Position numbers and translations under genes: made by a program | In this document: positions 1-12,199 of the stretch, piece after piece | Numbering within the stretch: position 1 is the stretch's first letter | Layout of the letters: each line of letters begins with the position of its first letter | Assembly: GCF_032062135.1 (NCBI RefSeq) | Contig: NC_092859.1 | Coordinates: 89,078,162-89,142,161, forward strand | Length of the DNA: 64,000 nt | Source: Pyxicephalus adspersus | Lineage: Eukaryota > Chordata > Amphibia > Anura > Pyxicephalidae | Direction: 5' to 3' | Notes under the pieces: model-generated | The model's database searches: none | Told to the model about the DNA's origin: nothing | The model's input: the letters and a program-made list of their open reading frames with translations, nothing else

Positions 1-618
1 AGATCCAGGTTTTTGTTCTTAGCAATAGATTCTGCATTTATTTTTCCATATTGCATATATTCCTAAAATGAAAAGTCTGTTTGTTGTGGGTAATAGCTAT
101 TTTGTGCAGACAGTTGTATTCCTGCTTTCCATATTGTGATAAAATACTGAAAAACTACAATAAAGGGATGCATTTCATATTTTTTTCTTTAGATGCATTC
201 TGCTTATGAATTATGGATGTTTTGTTTTGGAAGCACATAGGAAATGAATCCTGTGGTATTTCATCAGGTTAAGTTACAGTTTTCTTGCTCAGTATAGCCA
301 CAAGTAGCATCAGGTTGATAAAACGGGGCAATGGAAAAGCATGCTTTAACAATTTATGCATTTTATTGGTTTTACCCTTTTAGTTCCTCCAACCTAGAAA
401 CTAGATAACTAGATCAGGTGCTTTATAGTAAATTCAGTCCTTTGTAGAGTTTTTCTATATATTTCAGTTATTTTTAACCTGTTCTAAAATATGTTGCTCT
501 TACTAAATTTTACTGCTATTTTTTTAAGTTTAACCTCAGAATATAATTTCAATAAAATCAGTGAATTGGTAACTGATATCTTAACAGTTTAATATATATA
601 TTGTGTTTTCTTTCATAG
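1..618 (+). other. nav3: nav3 intron, 3' end only
   Basis: AT-rich intron sequence that ends with the acceptor at 617-618, before the large exon. I see no exon or recognisable repeat here. Confidence 0.85.
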
Positions 619-1588
619 AATCACCAAAAGGCCCTCAACCGTCTGCAGGCATGAATGGAAATGTGCAATATCCCACTAGCTCTGGTCAGCAAGTGGCCTC
701 TGCCATACCCTCTCCAAGTGCCAGTAAGCCTTGGCGCAGTAAATCCATGAATGTTAAACACAGTGCCACATCTACCATGCTGTCTGTTAAACAGCCTAGT
801 CCAGCAACCTCTCCCACGCCATCCCCAGACAGAGTAAAACCGCCATTGTCTGAAGGAATTAAAAGCACCTCATCTGGGCAAAAATCAATGCTTGAAAAAT
901 TTAAATTGATGAACACTAGGGCAGGTTTGAGATCTCCATCTTCCCCATCAAATGAAGTCATTATTGAAGATGACTCCCTATCAGAATGTGGAGAAAGTGA
1001 AATTGGTTCTGCAGTAAACAGTCCTAAAATATCACCAAAACTGACTCCTCCAAAGGCTGGAAGCAAAAATCTCAGCAATAAAAAGGGGTTGCCTCAGCCA
1101 AAGGAAAAGGAAGAGAAGAGCAAGGACAAAAATAAATCAAACACTGAGAAACCTGCTAAAGAAGAAAGGGAACAGACATCTGAAGGATCAAAAAAGAGCT
1201 CCAAAATTGCAAGCTTGATTCCAAAAGGAAATAAATCTGCTGCAGTTAAAAAGGAAAGTTCAATTCCTTTATCAAGTGGAATCCCTAAGCCCGGATCAAA
1301 AACGCCAGCAACAAAACAGTCTACATCCCCAGTTTCTGCAAATGTAAAAGAGTCAGAAAAAAGCAGGACTACCAAAGGCAGTCAAACTGTATGTACACAA
1401 AAACCCACCACCAGTGAAAAGCTATCTACACCCACTGAAGGAAAGGTCTCTTCTGCTTCCACTACACAGACTACAACAACATATCCTCCTGGTGCTGGTG
1501 TCCAGTTTACAGGAAATGGGATTGTACAGCTTCCTCAGCAGCAATTTACACACCCAAATACTGCAACTGTGGCACCATTTATTTACAG
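619..1588 (+). CDS. nav3: NAV3 large Ser/Pro/Lys-rich exon (window residues 1-324)
   Basis: A 970-base exon that enters in phase 1 (two bases finish a Glu codon) and leaves after two bases of an Arg codon, with donor AG|GTAAAT. The product is low-complexity and basic, rich in Ser, Pro and Lys. Visible landmarks are SKPWRSKSMNVKH near the start, GQKSMLEKFKL, an acidic patch (EVIIEDDSLSECGESE), PKAGSKNLSNKKG, a run of Glu/Lys (KEKEEKSKDKNK), and HPNTATVAPFIYR at the end. Three SxIP-type tetrapeptides (SLIP at 1212-1223, SSIP at 1257-1268, SGIP at 1275-1286) lie in 75 bases next to basic residues. Such motifs bind EB proteins at microtubule ends, so this exon probably carries plus-end tracking activity. 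It is absent from the short isoform that starts at 18927. Confidence 0.95.
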
Positions 1589-3409
1589 GTAAATGCATTG
1601 GTTTTTGTGTATATACATAGGACTAATGGATCACTGGTAAAAAGTAACTTAGAATTGTTTTAAATATCTCATGTTTTGATATGTATTATTTAAATTGTCT
1701 GATGTACAGCTGGGAAACGAAAACTGCTCTGTGGGCAACAAGATTTACACAGGGTTGCATCTGTAGTGCAGATCTTCAAAGCACAACAGCCAAGTACAAA
1801 AGTGATGTGTCCCTTATGGAAATCGTACCCCAATCTGCCTCAGCTGCAAAAAAAAAGGTTTCTCACAACTCCCATTCATGTAAATAGGAAAGATCAGGGC
1901 AGTGAATGAGCCTGTGGCAGACCACTGTGGCTCACCATTTGTCAAAAATAGCTCCAAAAATTTTTTGGGAGGTTTCAAAATTGAGGGAAAATGTTTGTTA
2001 CAATACCTAGCAAGCCTGGACGTGTTGTCATTTATCTGTGTTTCCATAAACACAAAAAACATGTATTTTGCCGAATTTGAAAAAAGACAACTGTTCCAAC
2101 CAGGGCTGTGGAGTCAGAATGGGAAGCAGTTATTGTGTAATTAATTGGAAAAAAGTCCTGGCACTGACTCATAAATAATGAAAAGATCACTTTTATCCAA
2201 GTTGTCCTTTATGCACTCCTATAAACTCCACTACATATATCCAGCAGTGTTAATGCAGAAGTAATTACCTAGATTACAGTCCGATTTGGGCACCCAGAAC
2301 TGTTGCCCATATTATGCTTATTATGCAGCCCAAGTATGCACATCATATTTGCACATTGTGTCAGATTTACTGGCCAAAAGGATTTTCTCCAGCATTGCGA
2401 AGCATCTATACTTCACCTTGACTTCTTCATGATTAGAAGTTTTTGGCCACTATCATTGGCAAAGTTGGGATGATGGAGCTAAAGAGGACAACTTTAAGTA
2501 ACTAGTAAAACAGTTTTGTTGCAATTAAAAAGTGATCTTTTACTTGTAATTTTCCCAGTGCTGTTTTAGACATAAGAACTGAACTATCTATGGCCCTCTC
2601 CTTTCAGAGGCATGGTCCCCTGCTATGTACTTTGGTTCACCTGCAGGGCCTATTCTACTAGTAGGGTTTGGCTTTGCAGTGAGAGCAGGCATCCGTCACA
2701 TCTGGAAGTGAGCTGAATGAAGAAGAGTCTTTGGCAAAATCTCTTTAATATAGCAAAGATAAAGTTGTGCAGGGAACAAAGCAAATATGTATTAAAAAGC
2801 TTTTTCACAGTCTTTTTTAGTCCCAGTTTTAACTTCAGCCAATTTTTTTAAAGTTTTTATTAAGCTTTAAATAGAGAGGAATAGAGTTAAAAGTTCTATT
2901 TTGCTTTTTTTTTTCTTTGATTCAGAAGAGAGAGAGGAAAGAGCCTGCAGTGGGGCATTAAAGCACAGACACCAGTTGTCAAAATGTGCAGACACCGCAG
3001 TGCAAGTGACCAAATAGGTGGCAAGGTGCCAGCTGCCAGGAACCATGCAGGTCCGTTTGTTCCCACTGCAGGTCTCAACCTGCCCTTACCCTACTATAAA
3101 TAATATTTTATGTAAAGAATATTGTTTATGTATCAAACCCTATAATCATCAACTATTATGTACAAACATAAAAAATACATAAAATCAAACAACACCTTAA
3201 CCACTGGACTTGACTGCCCTATCTGGAAAGGTGAGGTTGGTTGTTGAGAGATAAATAAATTATGTTTTAAATAATAGCAATGGTGATAATTCAACTTTTT
3301 CTACAAGGTTCCATGTTTTTGATATATGCTGCATAAATAAGATTGTGTACCCTGCTTCTATTGGGGCAGTCAATAATGTGGTTGGAGTGTTGTTTGGTTT
3401 GGAGTCTAA

Positions 3410-3709
3410 GGCTGCGTACCCACCTTCAAGTTTTGGTGCTGGAATTGTGATCATTTTCAGTTACAAAAAGTGACAGACAAATGAACAAGCGGTGTTCTGT
3501 ACTATGGAGAGTTGAGGGGAGAGAATGAGCAAGCAGTACCCCATTGTGCTCTCTTTCCTTGACTTTTAGAGTGGTCGTTACCCACCAGTCATTAATAGAT
3601 CTGTCCCAATGGATCCATTAGTGACGTTAAGCAACTTCTGTACACATGTTGCCCGAGACCAGCTCGCAGTTTATATTGGGCGAGAATCCTCTGATTTGTG
3701 TACATAGCC
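3410..3709. mobile_element. MITE with TAA target duplication, PIF/Harbinger-like
   Basis: A 300-base element with inverted ends. The left end reads GGCTGCGTACCCACC and the right end reads TGTACATAGCC, so the ends share a GGCT-x-x-GTAC core. TAA lies directly outside both ends (3407-3409 and 3710-3712). A three-base TWA duplication is the mark of PIF/Harbinger transposition. There is no coding capacity. A related truncated end with the same TAA-GGCT-GTAC start is at 32010. The superfamily call rests only on ends and duplication length. Confidence 0.6.
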
Positions 3710-6056
3710 TAATACAAAGGTTCAAGTCAGGAACAGATAAGTGATGGAATGAATAGGTTGTGGGACAACACATAAACAGTAGATAGGAGGGGGCTTTAGG
3801 CAGCTTGATTTAGTATAAATTATCAGGTTAAACATTAAACTTTACATATCTTTTAAACTGTTTTTGTAATATTTATTCTTGCGAAAGTCCCCCAAAAAAG
3901 ACTTTGAATAAAAACACATAAATTGCACTGTTCAATTTCATCAGTAAAGTAATCTCATCATTATCTGCAGTCAGAATTTCATGTCCCTTAGTAGCACCTG
4001 ATGCTTAATTAAGTGTATAAATCTGCATACCTGCATATTAAACCAGATTTATCAGCATACGGTGTTGAATATTTTAAATATATGCTACCAAAATCCTAAC
4101 ATTTTACGTAGGCACATTCAAATCAGTATTAAAATGTGTTTTGCAGATACACAAATACTGTATGCCAATTACAGGTTATTTGGAAGGCTGCCAGCATACT
4201 AGAATTAAAGTGAGCTATGTCAGAACATCAGTCTAGGTTAGTTACACAAATACTAAAAAAATGACAATTTATGACTATTCTGCAAAATGGAAAGGTATGA
4301 GCATGACAAAAAAAATAAAATTGTAGATTCATAATGAGGATTAGAAATGACAGATGTTAAAATATCTGCCTTCTGGAGGGAATAATCCACGTAAACTTTG
4401 AACAGTCTGCCTAGGAAATTATCTCTTTGAGAGAAGGCTTGGTAATAAACATATTTCTTACTGCTGAACCAGGTGCATGAAATGGTAACTCAGCCAGAAG
4501 TATACTTTGAGGACAGGTTCCTGCAGTTACATCCAAATAGTAAGGCTGATTGCTTGCTGTTATCTGTTCGGTTGCTGATCTAATCTGTTTACAGTTTCCA
4601 TGTTTAGCCCTCATAATTGTACCCTAAATCACATAAGGATTGGGAAATGATAATGAAGAATATTAAGTAAGCATTATCTTACATGTGATACAATAAAGGA
4701 AGACACATGATACAATAGTCTATAGGATTTTTAAAGGTTTTTTAAAAGGTTAAAATTGTTGTAATCTGGATTAGGAATTCTTTTTTTAATGGTTCTCTCT
4801 AATCATTAACACATCCTTAAGTGTTTTTTAACAATAGTAGGTATAACAAAACAATTTTTAATTTTTAATCAGAACATTAGCTTTGGCACAAGAAGTTTAC
4901 CCTATCCTTGCAAAAAAGAAAAATATTTCTACAAAGGAACCATTATATAAAAGTTAAAAGTATAAAAAATAAAGTAAAGGGTGTGTGTGCTGTTTATGTG
5001 GATCCGGGACTAGGTGAAGCGATGTGCAGACATGCTGGAGAGCATGGGGTAATGCGGAGAAGTGACTTGCAGTGTGTAGACTTGCATATTAAAATAAACT
5101 TATATGGTTATATTGTATAGAATTAGGTCAAAAAGGCAAAATCGTATCCTTCAGAGATGTGCTATATATTGAAAAGAACCAGGAAGCCTGCAGATCACAT
5201 ACTAATCAAAAAAACAAAAATTGACTGCCAAACCTGTACTTCCAAGTAAGAGTTATGTAACAAGTGAGTGTGGCCCAGATTTTAGTTTTCTCTGTAATAA
5301 AATAAGTTTATAGTGAGTCTCAATGTGGATTTTGATTACCTGAACTATCATTTACATGCTCTTCTAGCAATTCAGGTTTGAAACTGTCCTACTTAGAGCA
5401 GCGTACAATTGGAATAGGTCCAGAAATTGACACCTATTTAACCCCTATATTCTTGCTTTACGCAGAAAAAGAGGTTCGTTACTTTCATTGTACTGTGTAG
5501 AATAGTAGTAGAAATGTAGAAAAGGTAATCAGTGATCTTATATAGAGTATAGAAGAAAAACAATTGCTTTTTGGTTTGACAAAATAGTGAAACCTAAGAA
5601 AAAATAATAGTGAACAAAAAAAGCAAATCCAAATTAATGATGCCATTGACAAAATGTTTTATATAGTTTTTTTGCCTTAATAAAGTAGTACTTTGAGCTT
5701 TTTTTAATTGTATTTTTATGGGCATATATTAGAGGAAATCTGTAATGAAAGAGATACAGGGACCACAATGTGCACCACCCTCCAAGAATTCTAGTTTTTT
5801 GGCTGCCCCTGGTTTCAGTATTTCCTGTGTCACTATCTTTGAACAGAACTCCCAATCCAGAGATTTGTTCCTGGTCAGGACATTAAAATTAATGAAGCCA
5901 TTCCCTCAAAATAACAACAAGGTTATTGGCATTTTCCCATTTTTGAAATCAGCGGTGGCTGTCTCTACATTCCAAAACATGGAAGATTAAAACTAGCGGG
6001 TGTATGTATGAAGAATTGACTATTAAAATTCTTCCAGTACACAATTTTTTATTATA

Positions 6057-6337
6057 TCACATATTTATAGTGCTGGTATATTTCATACATTTTACAGATT
6101 CCATTTTCAAATCACTAACTGTCTGTCCCTCAGACAAGCCTACAATCTAATGTCCAACACTATCATTTATGTGCCTAGCATAATTTAAAGCTAATTTACC
6201 TACTAATATGTTTTTTCCTGGAAGCACATGGAAATATAAAAAAACAAACTCTAGGCAGAAAATGTCCTTTCTAAGATATGAAGCTAGGTTCTTTAGGGTG
6301 AAAGTGCTAGCCATTGAGCCACAATGTTGCCTGGTAG
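6057..6337. repeat. degenerate dispersed frog repeat
   Basis: The order of phrases (a 'tatagtgctggtat' start, 'ctgtccctcagacaagcct', 'acaatctaatgtcc', 'actaatatgtttttt', and a 'gtgctagccattgagccac' end) matches a repeat that I recall as common in frog genomes. It is heavily diverged and has no open frame. A piece of the same family (cctactaatatgtttttgga) recurs at about 20478-20560. I cannot name the family with confidence. Confidence 0.5.
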
Positions 6338-8107
6338 GTATTTGCCCAAGTATAATTCAAGGGAATCACCCACCATTTTTTTAAATGATTCCACATATTA
6401 TATTATGTTATTAGGTATTTTATTAGCTATTTCATAATACATAATATATTATATATTAGGTATTAAATGATATTTACTAGGGGAATATTGCAATATGAAT
6501 TTTGCAAGGACAGATCTTGATACTGCAGAAGTAACTATTTTTCACCTATATTGGAATGTTGGGAGGTGATTTTAAGGGGGGTTATTTAAAACAGGGATCT
6601 CTTCTAAAAACACATTACCCAACCTGGGGAAACATAGCAGAAAGGGGATTATATTCTATCTACAGAGCCATCACTGTGTCCTCTCCCTAGTTAACTGGTT
6701 GAAGAAGTCCTATAAACCCCCTAACCAGTCTACCTGTGCATTAGGGTAAGAGAAGGTAAAAAATATACCTGCAATTATCCTTTCAACTTCCATGCCCAAC
6801 TTCTGTGTCTAAAGATGTTCTTTCAACAATGGCAGGTTAGAGTCTTGGGGAGCGTTGGCCCACTCCTTTCACTGCTCAGACAAAATTTTAAAGTGTTAAA
6901 AATACAGAAGTTCCTGCCTGGTTTCTTATTTGATATGCCCAGGAAACTCTGGTAAATTGGGTTCTTCTGACATTATAGGGAAATCCTGATTACCTAACTG
7001 CCTTTTGAAGGGGACCCCAGCATTTTGGGGGAGCCTCCCCAATGCTGTAATCCTTATTTGCTTTTATTAGCACAACAGGGGGGATGCATGCACTGAGGAG
7101 ACAGCCTGCATGGTTATGGCAAGTGGGTTGGTTTGGGGAGGAGGGGGGACACTATGCATTAACAACACAGGTTCAGCACTCTCCATAGGCCCAAAATCCA
7201 CATTTTAAAGAAAACAAGCAGGATAAATGAACATTTTTGACCACCAGGAAATAGTGAGGATATTGTGCAATGCAAAAAAGGTGAAGATGATGCACATTTT
7301 AGACCAAATCTACTAGTGCTAGCTAATTGGTTAGTAGCATAAATAAAAAAATAATTTCTATTGAAGAAGAGTCATTTGGTCTTTTTAAAATCTTTTTTTT
7401 ATTTTACTTATTTAGGCCTTCTATATTTCGTAAGCAGAAAAACTTCAACTTTGTTTCCACAGGTTCCCCAAAATGAGGATGCACTCTGTGCATAATGTTT
7501 AACTGATGACCTCTAGTATTAAATGTGTTGTGTGGCTGGTTCAGGGGTAAAAAGAAGATGTTTTCCTATGAACTAAACATGTGCCTAGTACCTAGTATCT
7601 TCTCTTGGGGGTTTATCTAAGCCTTGTATTTTATTGTCATGCTGACTCATATTAAGTACCAAGGGTTATCAACAAAGAAGTCTCTGCTTCCATGGATTTA
7701 AATTTTCTGTATCAAAATAGAAACTTAAATAGCTGAGCCTTATAAGCGTCCCTTGAGATGAAATATTCTTTGATGGTAAATAGTCATCTGCTTGGGCTGA
7801 TAATAAACCTCATAAGAGACATTAAATTATGTTATAATTTTCAAGTGGTTTAGTGCTTTTGCGAGATAACAGTGTAATCTCTGGAGTGCTGTATCTCTGA
7901 CAACATGACTTCCCTTCTACATTATTTATGAAAACATTGTTTCAGATTTGTGCTTTTGTTTTGATGTAATGTAGCCACCAATGGATGGGTAATTTAGGTT
8001 AACTGGGCAAAACCATTTTTAATAGGTTCATTAATATGCAGACTGATTTTGTAATGTTATTTTGAAAACATTTGATTAAAGACAAAGATTCAATGATCTT
8101 TTTTCAG

Positions 8108-8223
8108 AACACACTCAGAAAACGAGACCACTTCTGTATCACCTGCTGATTCCTGCACTAGTCCAACGAAAAGTGAATCATCATACAGTAAGACAGCCAA
8201 ACAGTGCCTGGAAGAGATTTCTG
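8108..8223 (+). CDS. nav3: NAV3 exon, residues 324-363
   Basis: A 116-base exon with acceptor ttttcag and donor G|GTAAGT. It completes the Arg codon of the preceding exon and leaves in phase 1 with the first base of a Gly codon. The product includes THSENET, SPADSCTSPTK and SYSKTAKQCLEEISG, close to human NAV3 at the same place. The phase-1 exit is the same as that of the alternative first exon at 18927-19467, so both can splice into 24124 in frame. Confidence 0.93.
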
Positions 8224-9195
8224 GTAAGTAGATCAATTAACACATGAAACAGTTACTTTCACAAAGCTGTAGGTTAGCTTGTTACCTATTCAACGCACTA
8301 TTACCTGTTATCTGTCATAAGATTAGAAAATGGATGGTAGAAGTGCTTGTACATACATGCAGGAGCCTCCCAAAAGTTTCCATTTTTGCCCAGTCCCATT
8401 GGATGCTGACAGTCTAGGCTCAGTCACCTCTGAGTTGTGTCAGAACTTGCAGCTAAGCCCAACCTCTATAAATTCTTCTTTGTCCACTCTCCAATAGACT
8501 TGTTCAATAGGCATATGGTATGGATAAGTTTTGACACCATTTGTAATCTATATGTTTTGACACCATTTGCCCAACACATCAGGGTTTAGGAGGTTGCCAG
8601 TGGTATGCTCTAACCTGCAGCTTTTTTGTTTCAATGTTTTTTATTAGTTTTCAGAAAAATTACAACATATAACAAACATACAAAACAAACATAATTTAAC
8701 AATTTACCAATCAGGATCCAACAAGTATCTTTAAAATAGAACCAGCTGCAATCAAGAAATCTGAAGACAGTAATACAAATCAAAATGCCCCTCAGGGCTG
8801 GTAATAATTAAACACACCGTATAAATAGCAATAGCAAGAAGGTATTGCCGGCTCGTGGATATGTAAACCAGGAGCCAAGATGTGGACCCTTGATTTACAT
8901 TGACAGTTATTAACATACGGAAACAAAAATATAAAAAAATATAACAACTAACAAAGTAGCTATTTGGTGGTGGTGGGGGGGGGTGCTATGACTATCGTTT
9001 CTTTAGCGTATATGTGATTGAATTTGAGGGGATTCTTTAAACCAGTCCCATACAGACCATGTCAGTTTAAATTGTTCTGTATGGTCATTATTCTCTGCCA
9101 CCAGCATTTTAATGTGACATATTTTCTAAAGTTCAGAGACCCAATCTCTAATGGAAGGAACCGTGACTTCTTTCCAAGATCTCGGGATCAAAGCC

Positions 9196-10580
9196 CTAGC
9201 GTCTGTGAAAAAATGGCGTTTTCCTACTCACCCATTCTTTGGAGTCACCATTATGAAACCAGTCCACCACACGCACTAAAACCGATGCCCGATAGTAAAA
9301 CATGATATCGGGAACACCTACCGCCCTCCAGCTTTTGTACCAATGTACGAAATGCCAACCGGGGGCGCCTCGCCTGCCACATAAAGTGTCAAAATAGACT
9401 ATGCAATTTACGTAGATAATTGGCTGGTACAGAGATTGGGACTGTTTGAAACAGGTACAATAACTTTGGAGGTATATCCATTTTAAGAGTGTTAATACGT
9501 GCAAACCATCCCAGCGGTAGGGAGGTACATTTCTGGAGTTCAGATTGTAGTTTACTATAAAGGGGAGAATAGTTGTAAGAAAACAGATTAGAGGGATTAG
9601 AAGTTATCATGACATCTAAGTATTTAATCGCATCGTTGCATACTCTAAAAGAAGTGTTGGTTGATGTCATTTGGTTAGCGTCTAGAGTAATATTAAGAAT
9701 TTAAGATTTTGAGTAATTAACCTCAAAATTACTAAAAAGACTGAATTTATCAAATTCTGTCAAAATACCGGGAATCGTGATGTGAGGGGATGAAATATAA
9801 AGGAGCAGGTCATCTGCATATGGTGACAATTTGTAGTGTGAGTCACCCAACTCAACCCCTTTGACATCTGGATTATGATGTAAGGCAACAGCTAAATGCT
9901 CCATTACCAACGCATAGAGCAATGGGGAGAGAGGGCACCCCTGTCTTGTTCCATTATGAATATGGAAAGAGTCAGACAGGGCACCATTGACCCTCATTTG
10001 AGCCCTTGGTGAAGAGTAGAGTGCTGATATTCTCGCAATCATGTTGGGACCAAGGCCTACCTGCCATAATGAAGAGTAAATGATTTGCCAGCTTACTTTG
10101 TCAAAGGCTTTTTCTCTGCCAAACGAGAGAAGGCACAAGGGCATGTTGAGTCACTAAAATGGTTTTGATGGTAATATCCCTCACCTCTCTCCCATATATA
10201 AATCCTGTTTTAACCTTATGAATCAAAGATGGCATGTAGCGAGATAGCCTAATTGCTATTAATTTAGAGAACAATTTAGCGTCCACATTTATCAAAGATA
10301 ATGAGCTATAGTTCGAGTATGTAACATGGTCTTTGCCTGGTTTGGGGATAATGGTAGAAATTCATCAGGAGCCGTATTTTGCTTATGTACCTGCTCCAAT
10401 GAGCATACCTTATCAGACATAAGTTTGATATCTTGAGTCCTAATCTTCTTGAGTCTAGCTCCATGCTGTATTAAGATCCCCCTAAGAACTGCTTTCAAAG
10501 CCTCCCATTGTATCGGGAGAGAGGTGGTGTTCGAGGAATGAACCCTGAGAAAATTAGATATCGTGTCTAGTACTGCCATA
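9196..10580 (-). pseudogene. LINE ORF2 reverse transcriptase remnant
   Basis: Several minus-strand pieces in different frames give a reverse transcriptase. The first piece, 10579-10292, has a linker typical of Tx1/L1 (LPIQWEALKAVLRGILI). A stretch reading IPKPGKDHVTYSNYSSLSLI follows. The next piece, 10295-10101, has NVDAKLFSKLIAIRL. The piece 10144-9701 has FDKVSW, NGTRQGCPLSPLLYALVMEHLA and SPYADDLLLY; the catalytic YADD is at 9820-9809. Two further pieces run to 9196. At least four frame changes or stops make it non-functional. Confidence 0.85.
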
Positions 10581-10639
10581 GAGCAGAGTGGGTCTTTGAA
10601 TAGTTAGTCATTGCACTTCCAGGTCCGTTCACCAGGGTG

Positions 10640-11333
10640 TTGAAGAGTTACCGTTACCAAAGAGTGATCAGACCAAGGACAGGAGTTTATGAAGGCAGTC
10701 GGGTGCCTTAGTCAATGCGGGAATACATCGAATGTGGGTGGGAATAGAAGGTATAGTCCCTAGTGGTCGGGTGAAGTGTACACCAAATGTCCATCAACCT
10801 AAGCTCATACAGTTTGGATCTGAAAGAATTCACTTTAGAATAGGAAATGGGGGTTTCCCAGAGGATGTGTCAATGCGGGGGTCTAGTACAAAATTTAGAT
10901 CACCTCCTTTTATGATAGTGCCCTCAGGCACTCCTTTTAAAATTTCCAAATACGGAGTGATGGTTGTCATGGGTTGCTGATTGGGTGCATAAAACGAGGC
11001 AACAGTAAACTTCTTGTCCCAAATGGAAAGCTTGAGAATTAAATTTCTGCCCTGCGGATCAGAGTGGGTATCTATAATCTGGACTAGCAGGGATTTATGA
11101 AATGCTATAGAGGCCCCCTTTGTTTTAGAATCAGGGTTGGAGCTGTGGGACCAAGTGGGATAATAAGGGTTACAGAGATGGGATCCGGTTTGTCTAAAAG
11201 TAGCTCTCCTGCAGGAGTAAAATTTGTATTCTAGCTTTGTGTTGGGTGTATAACAATTGGAAACGCTATTAAGACCCTTAATGTTTAGAGAACCAATTTT
11301 CAAAACTTGTGGATGTGCAATGGGTGCTGACAT
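10640..11333 (-). pseudogene. LINE ORF2 endonuclease domain remnant
   Basis: The minus-strand frame 11333-10830 begins with LKIGSLNIKGLNS, the usual start of the apurinic-like endonuclease (with the catalytic Asn in LNIKGL). It continues with KFTVASFYAPNQQ and the GGDLNFVLDP motif. After a frameshift the last catalytic block WSDHSLVTVTL is readable, with the SDH triplet at 10671-10663. All main endonuclease motifs are therefore visible but not in one frame. This enzyme nicks target DNA during LINE insertion. Confidence 0.8.
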
Positions 11334-12199
11334 GAAGGCAAGGAAGGGGAAAGGGGGTCACCAGACAAGCGAGACGGGCTAGTTTCCCTATGTGGGGGGA
11401 AGTGTCGGTCTGCGGCGGGAGGAAGCAAAAAAAAGTCTAGTCCCGTCTGGGGGAATCCGTGCAACCAAATGTGTGAAAAATCAAACAAATATAATATAGA
11501 ATGTGAACAATGCCAGTAAAATACCATGAAGAAAACATAAATAAAGCCAGAGTACCGAAAAAGAGCATCCGACACTTTATATAGGTAAGTATATACCAGT
11601 CAACCTCGACCCCACCACATGTATGAAACAGGTAGGCCCAAGGCCTGCAAAAGCATGGAGGGGAGGGGGGTGGGCATATTGTGAAACATCTATCCACTGG
11701 TAACTTGGTGGTATCTGCTCAGTAAAAAGGCAGTTAAAATGCCAAATAATGGCTCTACTAAATTGCAAGGGAGCCAGTGGAGAACAACATTAAATAGCCA
11801 TACTCAAGGTTTGTACAAACATCAAAGAGAAAAAACACAGGGCTAAAAAAAAAAAAAAAAAAAAGGACCGTAAGGTACATATTTACCAGTGGAGTCCGAA
11901 TGTCCAAAAGGTAGTCGATCATGTCCACGATGTAAACTCCAATAAAGAGCTTGCTGCAAATGGTGAGGTAGGAGCAATAAAAGATTCCAATGCTGTTCAG
12001 TAGAAAAACACGTTCCTGAATGACAAACAGGGAAAGGCTTCCATCGCTGGCTACTAGTAAACTGGGTATCAGGTATATAGGGTAAAATAACAGCAAAACA
12101 TATACCAGTGAATGTCCATTGGCGGATAGTTCAATGAATTTAAGCAAGGTTGAGAAGTTTCTTCAGCAGAGTTTAGAAACGTCATGAGGAGGATGGCGC

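Larger units (their letters stand above)
1589..8107 (+). other. nav3: nav3 intron (6.5 kb) with small transposon relics
   Basis: No exon is seen. A Harbinger-like element lies at 3410-3709 and a degenerate dispersed repeat at about 6057-6337. Stretches at 1690-1930 resemble the weak inverted-repeat family seen better at 33060 and 50178. The segment 2101-2160 looks like the end of another repeat, without clear borders. The rest is plain AT-rich intron. Confidence 0.8.

Noticed and set aside
686..1375. Long minus-strand frames opposite the large exon
   Set aside because: Shadows of the Ser/Lys-rich coding strand, which has few antisense stops.
9018..9305. 95-codon plus-strand frame
   Set aside because: Antisense to the LINE ORF2 remnant.
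11846..11864. A run of 19 A as a retrotransposon tail on the plus strand
   Set aside because: It lies inside the antisense LINE between its ORFs and has no adjoining retroposed sequence or target duplication.
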